A DNA stretch of 64,000 nt. Source: Sphingobacteriaceae bacterium (lineage in GTDB: Bacteria; Bacteroidota; Bacteroidia; B-17B0; Aurantibacillaceae). Position 1 is the first letter of the stretch. Every line of letters begins with the position of its first letter. The stretch is taken from positions 1,240,001 to 1,304,000 of the forward strand of contig NVQB01000001.1 of assembly GCA_002319075.1 (NCBI GenBank), given 5' to 3'. Shown one piece after another: positions 25,866 through 34,695 of the stretch. The position numbers and the translations under genes are program-made. A model generated the notes under the pieces. That model had not been told where the DNA came from, did not search any database, and was given only the letters and a program-made list of their open reading frames with translations.

Positions 25866-27005
25866 ATGCATTTCGAGTTATCCGAAGAACATTTAATGAT
25901 TCAAAAAGCGGCCAGAGAGTTTGCGCAGAATGAATTAAAGCCAGGAGTTATTGAACGCGATGAACTTCAAAAATTTCCAACTGAGCAGATCAAAAAAATG
26001 GGTGAGCTTGGATTTATGGGAATGATGGTTGACCCTAAATACGGCGGAGGTGGCATGGATGCTATTTCTTACGTTTTAGCCATGGAAGAAATCTCTAAGA
26101 TAGATGCTTCCTGCAGTGTAGTAATGAGCGTAAATAACTCACTTGTTTGCTGGGGACTGGAAACATTTGGAAACGAAGAACAAAAACAAAAATATTTAGT
26201 GCCTTTGGCTAAAGGAGAAAAAATCGGAGCATTTTGCTTGAGCGAGCCGGAAGCTGGAAGTGATGCAACCTCTCAAAGAACTACCGCAAAAGATATGGGT
26301 GACCATTATCTATTAAACGGAACAAAAAACTGGATCACGAATGGTAATAGCGCATCTACTTATTTAGTAATCGCTCAAACCAATGTAGAAGCTGGTCACC
26401 GTGGTATTAACGCGCTCATTGTTGAAAAAGGAATGCCCGGCTTTACTGTTGGCCCTAAAGAAAACAAAATGGGAATCCGTGCCAGCGACACGCACTCTTT
26501 AATGTTTGATAATGTAAAAGTTCCAAAAGAAAATCGTATCGGCGAAGACGGATTCGGATTTAAATTCGCCATGAAAACATTAAGCGGAGGCCGCATCGGT
26601 ATTGCTTCTCAGGCATTAGGAATTGCTAGTGGGGCTTTCGAATTAGCTTTAGCATATTCAAAAGAACGTAAAGCGTTTGGAAAAGAAATCAGTCAGCACC
26701 AGGCAATTCAGTTTAAATTGGCTGATATGGCTACAAAAATTGAAGCAGCGCGTTTATTGATTTTCCATGCTGCCTGGTTAAAAGATCAACATTTACCATT
26801 AGATAAAGAAAGCGCCATGGCAAAAGTATTTGCCAGCGAAGCAGCTATGTGGGTAACCACAGAAGCGGTTCAGGTTCATGGTGGCTACGGTTACGTAAAA
26901 GAGTACCATGTAGAACGTTTGATGCGTGACGCCAAGATTACGCAGATTTATGAGGGCACGAGCGAAATACAGCGTATTGTGATTTCCCGCGCTTTGTTAA
27001 GCTAA
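25866..27005 (+). CDS. acyl-CoA dehydrogenase, short-chain/butyryl type
   Basis: The 379-residue flavoenzyme catalyses alpha,beta-dehydrogenation of acyl-CoA. It has the N-terminal helical domain (F-E-L-S-E-E-H-L-M-I-Q), the FAD-site S-E-P-E-A-G-S-D and K-N-W-I-T-N-G motifs, and R-K-A-F-G-K-E-I. The catalytic base by family alignment is Glu363 in Q-I-Y-E-G-T-S-E-I-Q. Full length. It fits the branched-chain/fatty acid degradation context suggested by the IcmF gene elsewhere in the window. It is closed by a strong terminator. Confidence 0.95.
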   Translation: MHFELSEEHLMIQKAAREFAQNELKPGVIERDELQKFPTEQIKKMGELGFMGMMVDPKYGGGGMDAISYVLAMEEISKIDASCSVVMSVNNSLVCWGLETFGNEEQKQKYLVPLAKGEKIGAFCLSEPEAGSDATSQRTTAKDMGDHYLLNGTKNWITNGNSASTYLVIAQTNVEAGHRGINALIVEKGMPGFTVGPKENKMGIRASDTHSLMFDNVKVPKENRIGEDGFGFKFAMKTLSGGRIGIASQALGIASGAFELALAYSKERKAFGKEISQHQAIQFKLADMATKIEAARLLIFHAAWLKDQHLPLDKESAMAKVFASEAAMWVTTEAVQVHGGYGYVKEYHVERLMRDAKITQIYEGTSEIQRIVISRALLS

Positions 27006-27033
27006 AATCTTTTTAAATTCCTATTCTTCCTGA

Positions 27034-27065
27034 AGCCTCCTTTTTGTTAAAAAGGAGGCTTTTTT
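27034..27065 (+). terminator. rho-independent terminator after the acyl-CoA dehydrogenase gene
   Basis: A perfect 12-bp stem, AGCCTCCTTTTT and AAAAAGGAGGCT around a GTT loop, is followed by a T run. Confidence 0.92.
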
Positions 27066-27160
27066 GTTATAAATTTTTTTAATAAAATCAATCTTTTTTA
27101 ATGAAATTATAGCCGTAATTTTAAGGATTGGTATTTATACAGAAATAAATATTTACAGGT

Positions 27161-28573
27161 ATGAGTGAGTACGACGATGATGCGGACGGATTGAATGACA
27201 AGGAATTTGAAGAGAACTTAAGACTTTTCGAAGATATGCTGACCACTGGTCAGGTTCATTTTTTTGATGCGGATGATATTGAGGAGATTATAGATTATTA
27301 TCTTCAGTGGTTGAATTATGATATGGCCAAAAAGGCTATTGATTACGGATTGGAGCGTTATCCTTTTTCCACGATCATTAAAATCCGTTATGCCCAATTT
27401 CTTTCGAGCCAACATTACACTTACGAAGCGCTCAACATTCTTAACGAAGTAGAACAAATCGAACGCAATAATTTTGAGCTTTATATGGCTCGTGGATACA
27501 TCTACAGCCAAATGGGTCTGGGTGAACAGGCTATTGAGAATTTCAAGAATGCCATTCCACTTTCAGATCAAAAAGATGAGGTATATGTAGCACTTGGTGT
27601 TGAATTCTTAAATGAAGACAAGCCAGATGACGCTCTCTATTACCTTAAGAAGGCAATCAAGATGAATCCTAAAAACGAAGTAGCATTAAATGAACTTTCT
27701 TTGTGCTTCGACCTTACCGGAAAATCAGATGAAGCTATTGGCTTCTTTGAGCAATACATTGACAATCACCCATACAGTTATTTTGCCTGGTTTAATCTCG
27801 GCTTAGGATACGGACGCATTGGTCTTTTTGAGAAAGCCATTGAAGCCTATGATTATGCCTTGGCTATAAATGAACAATTTAGTTCAGCCTATTTTAATAA
27901 AGCAAATTCGTTAGCGCAATTAAATAAGTTTGAAGAAGCAATTGAAGTTTATAAAGAAACTTTCAAGTACGAAGATCAGGAACCTACTACTTATTATTAC
28001 ATCGGCGAGTGTTACGAAAACCTCGATCGTTTTGAGGAAGCCCTTGTTAACTACAATAAATGCGTAAAACTCGATCCGGCAAACGCTGATGCTTGGTTAG
28101 GTATTGGGGTTGTTCTCGACGCTATGAACCGGTTAACGGAAGGCGTACATTACATTAAAAAAGCCATTGAGATTAACCCCAACGAACCTGAATACTGGTA
28201 TGTATTTGCCGAAGTTCAGGAAAAACTTGGATTTATTGAAGAGGCTGCCATGGCCTACCAACGGGTTATAGAACTCGATTACCCCGATTACGACGTATGG
28301 TTGGATTACTCTAAACTTTTGCACCATAACGGTTACGTAGACGACGCTATTAAAAACCTCAACGAAGGCATTAAGAAATTTCCGGATGTTGCTGAACTGT
28401 ATTACCGTCTCTCTATAATATTATTAGATAAACACCGTCGTAAAGAATCACTCGATATTTTAGCCCGCGCTATGGATATGGATTTTACAAAACACGACGA
28501 AATTTTTGAATACGCACCTGTTTTAAAAAATGACCAGGAAATTTTAAATTTAATCTCCGGTTTCAAAAAATAA
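27161..28573 (+). CDS. tetratricopeptide repeat protein
   Basis: The 470-residue product has an acidic N-terminus and then about eleven TPR units from residue 45 onward. Examples are A-I-E-N-F-K-N-A-I-P-L, D-A-L-Y-Y-L-K-K-A-I-K-M-N-P, E-A-L-V-N-Y-N-K-C-V-K-L-D-P and G-V-H-Y-I-K-K-A-I-E-I-N-P. No signal peptide, so cytoplasmic. TPR proteins act as scaffolds; the partner is unknown. It is first in a tight operon with comA (2-base gap), a rhodanese and a DedA protein. Confidence 0.92.
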   Translation: MSEYDDDADGLNDKEFEENLRLFEDMLTTGQVHFFDADDIEEIIDYYLQWLNYDMAKKAIDYGLERYPFSTIIKIRYAQFLSSQHYTYEALNILNEVEQIERNNFELYMARGYIYSQMGLGEQAIENFKNAIPLSDQKDEVYVALGVEFLNEDKPDDALYYLKKAIKMNPKNEVALNELSLCFDLTGKSDEAIGFFEQYIDNHPYSYFAWFNLGLGYGRIGLFEKAIEAYDYALAINEQFSSAYFNKANSLAQLNKFEEAIEVYKETFKYEDQEPTTYYYIGECYENLDRFEEALVNYNKCVKLDPANADAWLGIGVVLDAMNRLTEGVHYIKKAIEINPNEPEYWYVFAEVQEKLGFIEEAAMAYQRVIELDYPDYDVWLDYSKLLHHNGYVDDAIKNLNEGIKKFPDVAELYYRLSIILLDKHRRKESLDILARAMDMDFTKHDEIFEYAPVLKNDQEILNLISGFKK

Positions 28574-28575
28574 TT

Positions 28576-29367
28576 ATGGCAAATCAATATAACTTCAACC
28601 TCTCCCACTTACCTGAACGCACAACCAGCCCACGTAAAAACGGTGTTACTATGGTAATGGATAAAGGGATTAGTCTGCGTCAGGCAGAAGATTTTATCAG
28701 CGTGTCGGCCGACTACGTTGACTTTGTAAAACTGGGTTTCGGAACCTCTTTAATTACAAAGAATGTAAAAGATAAAATTAAGTTGTATAAAGATGCCGGC
28801 ATGAAAGTTTATGTGGGCGGTACCTTGTTCGAAGCTTTTATAGCACGCAACAAATTTGACGACTACAGAAAATACATTGCTGACCTTGGATTGGATTCTG
28901 CAGAAGTAAGCGATGGCAGTGTTGAAATTAATCACGAAAAGAAATGCGAATATATAAGCATTCTTGCAAAAGATTACACCGTGTTAAGTGAAGTTGGCAG
29001 TAAAGAAGAAGGCGTGATCATTCACCCTGCGCGATGGATTAACATGATGTTGAATGAATTGCAGGCTGGTGCTTTTAAAGTGATTGCCGAAGCAAGAGAA
29101 AGCGGAACTGTTGGTATTTTTCACAAGAATGGAAGTGCTCACACTATGCTTATCAACCGCATTGTAAATAAAGTAAAGATTGAAAATATCATCTGGGAAA
29201 CCCCTCAAAAAAGTCAGCAGGTTTATTTTTTAAAATTATTCGGATGCAATGTAAACGTTGGTAATATTGGTGTTGACGATGTTATTCCATTAGAAACCTT
29301 ACGTTTAGGGTTACGCGGAGACACCTTCTTTACTTTTTTACCGGAAGAAATGAAACAACCCCTTTAA
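28576..29367 (+). CDS. comA: phosphosulfolactate synthase (ComA family)
   Basis: The 263-residue TIM-barrel protein has the family hallmarks R-K-N-G-V-T-M-V-M-D-K-G, V-D-F-V-K-L-G-F-G-T-S, Y-V-G-G-T-L-F-E, V-S-D-G-S-V-E-I and S-E-V-G-S-K-E-E-G. The enzyme adds sulfite to phosphoenolpyruvate, giving (R)-2-phospho-3-sulfolactate, the first step of the archaeal coenzyme M pathway. The phosphatase for the next step, ComB, is at 63110-63817. The gene begins 2 bases after the TPR gene and is followed by a rhodanese gene, a sulfur-handling family. Assay would be needed to confirm substrate. Confidence 0.9.
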   Translation: MANQYNFNLSHLPERTTSPRKNGVTMVMDKGISLRQAEDFISVSADYVDFVKLGFGTSLITKNVKDKIKLYKDAGMKVYVGGTLFEAFIARNKFDDYRKYIADLGLDSAEVSDGSVEINHEKKCEYISILAKDYTVLSEVGSKEEGVIIHPARWINMMLNELQAGAFKVIAEARESGTVGIFHKNGSAHTMLINRIVNKVKIENIIWETPQKSQQVYFLKLFGCNVNVGNIGVDDVIPLETLRLGLRGDTFFTFLPEEMKQPL

Positions 29368-29379
29368 TAGTTTAATAAC

Positions 29380-29688
29380 ATGAAAGAAATTACAGTACAG
29401 GAATTAAAAAAACTCATCGACGAGAAAGCGGATTTTCAATTGATTGATGTGCGCGAAGAGCACGAGTTTGACGAAGCAAATCTGAATGGAACCTTAATTC
29501 CTATGGGTGAAGCCTTAGATCGCGCTGATGAAATTTCAAAAGATAAACAAGTTGTAATTCATTGCCGCAGCGGTAAACGCAGTGCAACTGTTATTGGAGC
29601 TTTAGAAAGTCAGTTAGGCTACACCAACCTTTACAATCTTAAAGGTGGTATTCTTGCATATATTGAAGAAATCGGATTAGAAAAATAA
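29380..29688 (+). CDS. single-domain rhodanese-like sulfurtransferase
   Basis: The 102-residue product is a complete rhodanese domain. L-I-D-V-R-E-E-H-E-F-D is near the start and the active-site loop is H-C-R-S-G-K-R-S, with the persulfide-carrying Cys. It lies between comA and the DedA gene with gaps of 12 and 4 bases. Single-domain rhodaneses pass sulfane sulfur or act on thiosulfate; here it might supply sulfite or persulfide to the same pathway, which is an inference from position only. Confidence 0.93.
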   Translation: MKEITVQELKKLIDEKADFQLIDVREEHEFDEANLNGTLIPMGEALDRADEISKDKQVVIHCRSGKRSATVIGALESQLGYTNLYNLKGGILAYIEEIGLEK

Positions 29689-29692
29689 ACCC

Positions 29693-30334
29693 ATGGTAGA
29701 ATTATTTAAACACATCTTACACCTCGATTTCGATTGGTTGTTTGCCAATTATGGAGCGGCTATTTACACCGTTCTTTTCCTGGTTATATTTATTGAAACC
29801 GGTTTAGTGGCTATGCCATTTTTACCCGGCGATTCTCTTTTATTTACTGCAGGATTATTTGCAAGAACCGGGCATTTAAATATGTCTTATCTCTTAATTC
29901 TTCTCTTCATTGCTGCCGTATTAGGCGACAATTGTAATTACTGGATAGGAAGAAAAATTGGTGTCAAAATTTTTGATCTCAAATTAAAAGGCCGTCCCAT
30001 TGCGAAAAGAGAATACCTTGACAAAACGCATGAGTTCTTTGAAAAACACGGCACTAAAGCCATCATCATGGCCCGTTTCGTTCCTTTCGTTAGAACTTTT
30101 GCACCCTTTGCAGCGGGCGTAGGCAAAATGGATTATAAAAGGTTTTTAAGCTTCGACGTTCTTGGTGGGGCTCTTTGGATAGGCAGTTTAACTACAGCCG
30201 GTTATCTTTTAGGAAAAGTTGATTTTATCAGAAAACATATTGATTTGGTTTGCCTTGGAATTATTTTTATTTCCGTGGTACCGATTATTTTTTCTGCTTT
30301 GAAAAGCAGAATGCAAAGCAAACAATCTTCTTAA
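29693..30334 (+). CDS. DedA/SNARE-associated family membrane protein
   Basis: The 213-residue product has about five membrane spans. It has the DedA signatures F-I-E-T-G-L-V-A-M-P-F-L-P-G-D-S-L-L-F and, later, A-R-F-V-P-F-V-R-T-F-A-P-F-A-A-G. DedA proteins are inner-membrane transporters, several of which move undecaprenyl phosphate or phospholipids across the bilayer. It is the last gene of the TPR-comA-rhodanese operon and is closed by a terminator. Confidence 0.93.
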   Translation: MVELFKHILHLDFDWLFANYGAAIYTVLFLVIFIETGLVAMPFLPGDSLLFTAGLFARTGHLNMSYLLILLFIAAVLGDNCNYWIGRKIGVKIFDLKLKGRPIAKREYLDKTHEFFEKHGTKAIIMARFVPFVRTFAPFAAGVGKMDYKRFLSFDVLGGALWIGSLTTAGYLLGKVDFIRKHIDLVCLGIIFISVVPIIFSALKSRMQSKQSS

Positions 30335-30350
30335 TTAGCTAAGCATTAAA

Positions 30351-30384
30351 AAAAGCAGGATAAATTAATTATCCTGCTTTTTTT
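30351..30384 (+). terminator. rho-independent terminator after the DedA gene
   Basis: AAAGCAGGATA pairs with TATCCTGCTTT around an AATTAAT loop, followed by a T run. It ends the TPR-comA-rhodanese-DedA unit. Confidence 0.9.
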
Positions 30385-30454
30385 GTTCACTCCTAGCTTA
30401 TAAAACGAAAACCATAAAGTACCGTTAAATTAGAGAGTTTAATTAATCACATCT

Positions 30455-31036
30455 ATGTTAAGGCAGCTTGTTAAATACTGTGTCGCTTTTCTTGTTGTAT
30501 GTTTTTCTTTTATCAAAGGAACCGACTTCCTCTACAGCGGCGTAAGCTATACTAGGGACGTTGAACTTAAACTCGATACAATGCAGCGTACTGTCAGCGT
30601 CTACCTACTTCCCCCTAGTATTGACTGTCTCTATTTTTTTAATGACGCCACAGCAGGCAACCTATTCTATAAACAGGAAATCACTTCTGACTCCATAAGA
30701 TTTAAGAATATAACCGCACGAGCGCTGCAATTAGTTGTAGAAAAAGAATAAGGCGATACAGAATTATATAATTTTAAGTACAATGACTCAACTAATAGCT
30801 ATCAATTAGAAAAGTGTAATTGCTTAAATAGACTATCTGACAAAATGTATATAATGCACCATTTTTATAAGATGTTTTTTATTTTTTGGACTCAGCTAAT
30901 AGTAGTATTGACTCTTGATTTTTTATTATTCCGCAAAACCGATTCACTTAAGAAGAACTGGGTTATGTCATCAATTTTTATTTTTCTTGGCACCTGTGTA
31001 ATCTATCATCCGCTTATTAAGATACTGATACTATAA
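30455..31036 (+). pseudogene. membrane protein gene split by one in-frame TAA
   Basis: ATG 30455 opens a frame of 98 codons to TAA 30749-30751. The same frame then continues without further stops to TAA at 31034-31036. Read through, the product has 193 residues: an N-terminal signal or anchor (V-K-Y-C-V-A-F-L-V-V-C-F-S-F), a soluble beta-rich domain spanning the stop, and two C-terminal membrane helices (F-W-T-Q-L-I-V-V-L-T-L-D-F-L-L-F and S-S-I-F-I-F-L-G-T-C-V-I-Y). The soluble domain continues naturally after the stop (L-Y-N-F-K-Y-N-D-S-T-N), so one nonsense mutation in a former single gene is the likeliest reading. Two separate small genes (30455-30751 and 30845-31036) are the alternative. 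Family not recognised. Confidence 0.55.
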
Positions 31037-31144
31037 TCCATTAGAGCTTTCTGGGTCATGTTTTTTTTTGAACGCTATTCACTGCAGATATAAATTAGAT
31101 TACGTAGCTGGTAAAAATTTAAACGATATATTGCAAGCATACGC

Positions 31145-31182
31145 CATAAAAAAAGGGAATGATGCAATGCACCATTCCCTTT
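31145..31182 (-). terminator. rho-independent terminator of the 837-residue T9SS gene
   Basis: On the minus strand AAAGGGAATG pairs with CATTCCCTTT, followed by seven T. It lies 18 bases beyond the stop at 31200. Confidence 0.88.
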
Positions 31183-31199
31183 CTATTAGGAATTGTATA

Positions 31200-33713
31200 T
31201 TAGTTTTTTATAAGCTTGATTACTTTGTTTGCATTACCTGAAGTAATTTTTACAGAATAAACACCTGCTGCAAGACCATCAACACTTACGTTTATTTGAT
31301 CTTCAGAAGATTTTGTATTAACAACAACACGTCCTGTAACATCCGTTACAATTACTTGTTTAGTTACACCATTTGCTAAGCCAACAGTGAAAAGACCATT
31401 GGTTGGATTTGGATAAAGGTTAACCCCGGTTAATTCAGAACTTATTTCATTTAAACCTACACAAGCTGAAACATTCACCGCTACCTGCGCTGAAGCTGAG
31501 CAACCACGGAAATCAGTTCCTGTTAATGTATAAACAGTGCTTGACGTCGGATTTACTAAAGCCTGTTGTGTAAGGATAATTGTAGAGTTATTGATCCATT
31601 GGTAGCTGATAGCACCACTTCCGGTTAACGTTGCCGTTTCACCTGCACAAAGTTCGTTAGGTGCAGAGCTCACTGCTGTTACAGGAGGCAAAGGATTAAC
31701 ACCAATCGTTGCTACTACAGATGTTTTACAGCCGATATTGTTTGTACCGGTTACCGTGTAAGAAGTTGCCACTGTTGGAGCAACTGTTGCTGTTGAATTC
31801 GTAGATCCGGTACTCCAGCTGTAAGAAGTAGCTGAACCCAAAGCAACTAATGATGCCGATGAGCCCAAACATACTGATGGTGTTGAAACATAAATTGAAA
31901 CAACGGGTGAAGGATTTATTGTAAGCATTGGTGTTACAGTTGTTGAACAACCGGATGCTGTGTTAGTGGCTACCACGCTGATATTTACATTAGTCGAATA
32001 AGGAATGAATGTAATAGAAGGAGCGATTTCGCCTGTGCTCCAGGTAAATTCATCGCCACCGGTAGCAGAAATAGTAATATCCTGATCACTACAAAGATTA
32101 GCCGGACTTGTGGTTAAAGAGACAGTTGGCGCATTTAACGAGCAAGGAATTGTGACAGATAAATCATCAAATGTTAAGAAATTTGGAGTACTATTTCCAA
32201 TACATTTAATGGCTATGTAATAAATTCCCGACGTTGCTACAGTAAATGTGTTTGATAAAAGTTGGTAGAAAGTACCTGTAACTGGGGTTACGGAAGCAAT
32301 TGTAGTTAATCCTACAGTAGATTGCGTTGATCCCAGGTTTAATGAAAGATTAGACCAACCAAGTGCGCCGTCAGTAATGTACCAAACAGCCGCCGAATAC
32401 GTAACACCTGGCTCCATTTGAACGCCGTTAGAATAAAAATAATCTCCCGCGGCATTTGTACCGAAGCGGAATGAAGCAAATTTAGATCCTGTATGCGGAA
32501 TTCTATTGTTAGCTGCAGCTACAGTGTAAGTTTGATTAATGGTGGGTAAATTACTGGCAGCCCATGAACAGTTTGGCAACTGGTTGTTCACCGTAATACC
32601 TTCAAATCCTTCGTAATAAGGCACCGTATTAATTGTTACGCCGGCAATATTTACACCATAAGGTGTAGCAGTTGAACTTTGTGGTCCCACACTGCATGTA
32701 ATTACCGCCTGGTAGTAACTCGTTACCGTTACATTGCTGGCAGCATAAGAAGAGTTAGTTGCAGTAGGAACGATAGTAAAGGGCCCTACAGCTGATTGAT
32801 CTGAAACGTACCACTGATAACTGATACCGGTGTTTGTATAAGAGTTTACAAGATTTAAGGTAGACGCACCGCCCGGACAAATTAAAGAAAATGTGGACGC
32901 AACTGTATTACTAGCCGGTGCTCCTGAACATGGTGGTGGTGGAGTCCACTCGTAAACCTGACCACTTACAGGTTGTAATCCAGAGGTATTGATATTACAA
33001 ACATCAGTATTAACAGTTCCAGGAATAGAGCTGGCCCATACAGTTGGACTCACAACGCTTCTGTTATTAAAGTCAGCATTTGAATTTCCTCTGATACCTA
33101 CCTGGCCGCCTGTTGTACTTGTGATCGTTTGCGAACCATAAACAATATTTATTACATTGGTTGTTTCTTGTAAACGGATCTGAAAATTAAGAAAATCGTT
33201 CCCTAAAAAAACACGGTAGTTAGTCCATTGAATAACACATTCGCGGTTTGGTGGAGAACCCACTGTTTGCACTCTTAAGCTTCCATTGTTAGATACTAAA
33301 TCTCTCCCAAAAGCAGACACCCTGTTTTGTAAAATGGCAGGAGCGGTGCTTGCCCCTGAAATACCTGCTCCAAGGCCGGTATTATTTAGGTTGACCGGAT
33401 TTGGGGTTAATGCAGACTGACCAAATGCAATCCACCCGTTGTTGTCAATACCAAAAACATCATAGGTATTAAAATTAAAAGTAAAATTAAATCCAATAGG
33501 AATACCCGGGCCGGTAGTTTGATTTAAAGTTGGGTTGGCAGGATTAACGAATGCTCCGTCGTCAGTAGTAGAAGTTGCAAATACAGTTCCTCCTGTAATT
33601 GGCAGGTAGGTTCCCTGGTATTGGGAAAACCCATAAATTGAGACTTGTGCGGACGCAGAAAAGGCGAGTATGCCGGTTGCTGCGACCAGTAGGTTTTTGT
33701 ACACTTTTTTCAT
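31200..33713 (-). CDS. large secreted Ig-like repeat protein with T9SS sorting domain (paralog 3)
   Basis: The 837-residue product has a signal peptide (ends A-F-S-A-S-A-Q). An N-terminal domain of about 250 residues follows, with I-G-F-N-F-T-F-N-F and D-N-N-G-W-I-A-F-G, a pattern common in Bacteroidota surface proteins. Residues from about 370 repeat the architecture of paralogs 1 and 2 (V-P-Y-Y-E-G-F-E, T-F-D-D-L-S-V), then come Ig/PKD-like repeats (S-Y-S-W-S-T-G-S-T, Y-T-V-T-G-T-N-N-I-G-C). The C-terminal T9SS sorting domain has L-Y-P-N-P-T-N-G-L-F and V-I-K-L-I-K-N. No catalytic motif was seen. Confidence 0.9.
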   Translation of the reverse strand: MKKVYKNLLVAATGILAFSASAQVSIYGFSQYQGTYLPITGGTVFATSTTDDGAFVNPANPTLNQTTGPGIPIGFNFTFNFNTYDVFGIDNNGWIAFGQSALTPNPVNLNNTGLGAGISGASTAPAILQNRVSAFGRDLVSNNGSLRVQTVGSPPNRECVIQWTNYRVFLGNDFLNFQIRLQETTNVINIVYGSQTITSTTGGQVGIRGNSNADFNNRSVVSPTVWASSIPGTVNTDVCNINTSGLQPVSGQVYEWTPPPPCSGAPASNTVASTFSLICPGGASTLNLVNSYTNTGISYQWYVSDQSAVGPFTIVPTATNSSYAASNVTVTSYYQAVITCSVGPQSSTATPYGVNIAGVTINTVPYYEGFEGITVNNQLPNCSWAASNLPTINQTYTVAAANNRIPHTGSKFASFRFGTNAAGDYFYSNGVQMEPGVTYSAAVWYITDGALGWSNLSLNLGSTQSTVGLTTIASVTPVTGTFYQLLSNTFTVATSGIYYIAIKCIGNSTPNFLTFDDLSVTIPCSLNAPTVSLTTSPANLCSDQDITISATGGDEFTWSTGEIAPSITFIPYSTNVNISVVATNTASGCSTTVTPMLTINPSPVVSIYVSTPSVCLGSSASLVALGSATSYSWSTGSTNSTATVAPTVATSYTVTGTNNIGCKTSVVATIGVNPLPPVTAVSSAPNELCAGETATLTGSGAISYQWINNSTIILTQQALVNPTSSTVYTLTGTDFRGCSASAQVAVNVSACVGLNEISSELTGVNLYPNPTNGLFTVGLANGVTKQVIVTDVTGRVVVNTKSSEDQINVSVDGLAAGVYSVKITSGNANKVIKLIKN

Positions 33714-33829
33714 AGTTAGTTATGTTGGATTTATTAAACTAAATTATGAAAAAATTGCACATTTCCTACATTAACAGTTAAAGGCTTCTGAGAATAAATG
33801 TTAATTAGTAAATTGACTTTGATTAACTT

Positions 33830-34609
33830 TTAATTAAGTTTTTTCTCCTTCTTAATCTCAGCCAACTCTACCTTCAGCCCACGTAACATATTCATAATGC
33901 TATCCAGATTAAGTTCTTCATTTTGATATTGATTCATATTAATACAACATGTGTATTCCCAAATTTCAAGGATTTCGCTCAACTTTACCTTATAGGGTTG
34001 ATAAACTTTATTATCAGAATGTAATTCAAAGGTTCCTTCTTTTTTATTAAAATTCATGATACGTTTGTACGACAAGCCATCGTCTTTTGTAACGATAACA
34101 TAGGTACTTCCTAATTTTACATCTTCCGCTTTCTCGATATATTTTCCTATCACAAAAGAACCCTCTTTAATAGGCGGCATGCTATCACCTTTAATAGGAA
34201 AAGCGCGGTGTTTGCCTGTTGGTAAAAATGGCAAACGCATTTGTGGTAATTTTTCAATATAATCAGGATCAGCATAACCCCTTAAATACCCAGCGGATGC
34301 TTTTAAAGGAATGAGCTCTACCATATCGTTTCCATCTTGATCTAAAAGTATGGGAAATAAAATACGGTTCTTGCCCACTTTCATTAAGCCATCCAGATTT
34401 GTTTTTTTAAGATCGCCTCTTACAAGTGCATCGATAGCAATATGAAAAAACTCCGACAGGCGAATAAGTAAATCAATAGGGGGTTCGTTACGAGCTTCTT
34501 CGTAACCGCCAATGCGGGATCGGGTAACTTGTAACTCGTCGGCTAATTGCTCTTGTGACAAGCCTTTCAGGCCTCGTAAAAAACGGATATTGGAAGAAAT
34601 TTTGCTCAT
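33830..34609 (-). CDS. XRE-type regulator with LexA-like S24 peptidase domain
   Basis: The 259-residue product has an N-terminal XRE HTH (about 6-60; L-S-Q-E-Q-L-A-D-E-L-Q-V-T-R-S-R-I-G-G-Y-E) and a C-terminal S24 domain. The putative catalytic dyad is Ser143 (K-G-D-S-M) and Lys182 (S-Y-K-R). An Ala106-Gly107 bond (A-S-A-G-Y-L) lies 37 residues before the Ser, and the Ser-Lys spacing is 39. Both are close to LexA (Ala84-Gly85, Ser119, Lys156). It may be a self-cleaving repressor of the phage-CI/LexA type. No phage genes are nearby. The C-terminal 40 residues form a Glu/Lys-rich helix, probably for dimerisation. Confidence 0.88.
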   Translation of the reverse strand: MSKISSNIRFLRGLKGLSQEQLADELQVTRSRIGGYEEARNEPPIDLLIRLSEFFHIAIDALVRGDLKKTNLDGLMKVGKNRILFPILLDQDGNDMVELIPLKASAGYLRGYADPDYIEKLPQMRLPFLPTGKHRAFPIKGDSMPPIKEGSFVIGKYIEKAEDVKLGSTYVIVTKDDGLSYKRIMNFNKKEGTFELHSDNKVYQPYKVKLSEILEIWEYTCCINMNQYQNEELNLDSIMNMLRGLKVELAEIKKEKKLN

Positions 34610-34695
34610 TGCTATAATTTATAGTTTAAAATTACTATTAATTATAGTTATTTGCAAATGCTGTTTTACAAGATTTTGTTATTAAATTTTAAAAT

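Noticed and set aside
33830-34609. A prophage, suggested by the S24 repressor
   Set aside because: No integrase, structural or lysis genes surround it; neighbours are ordinary chromosomal genes.
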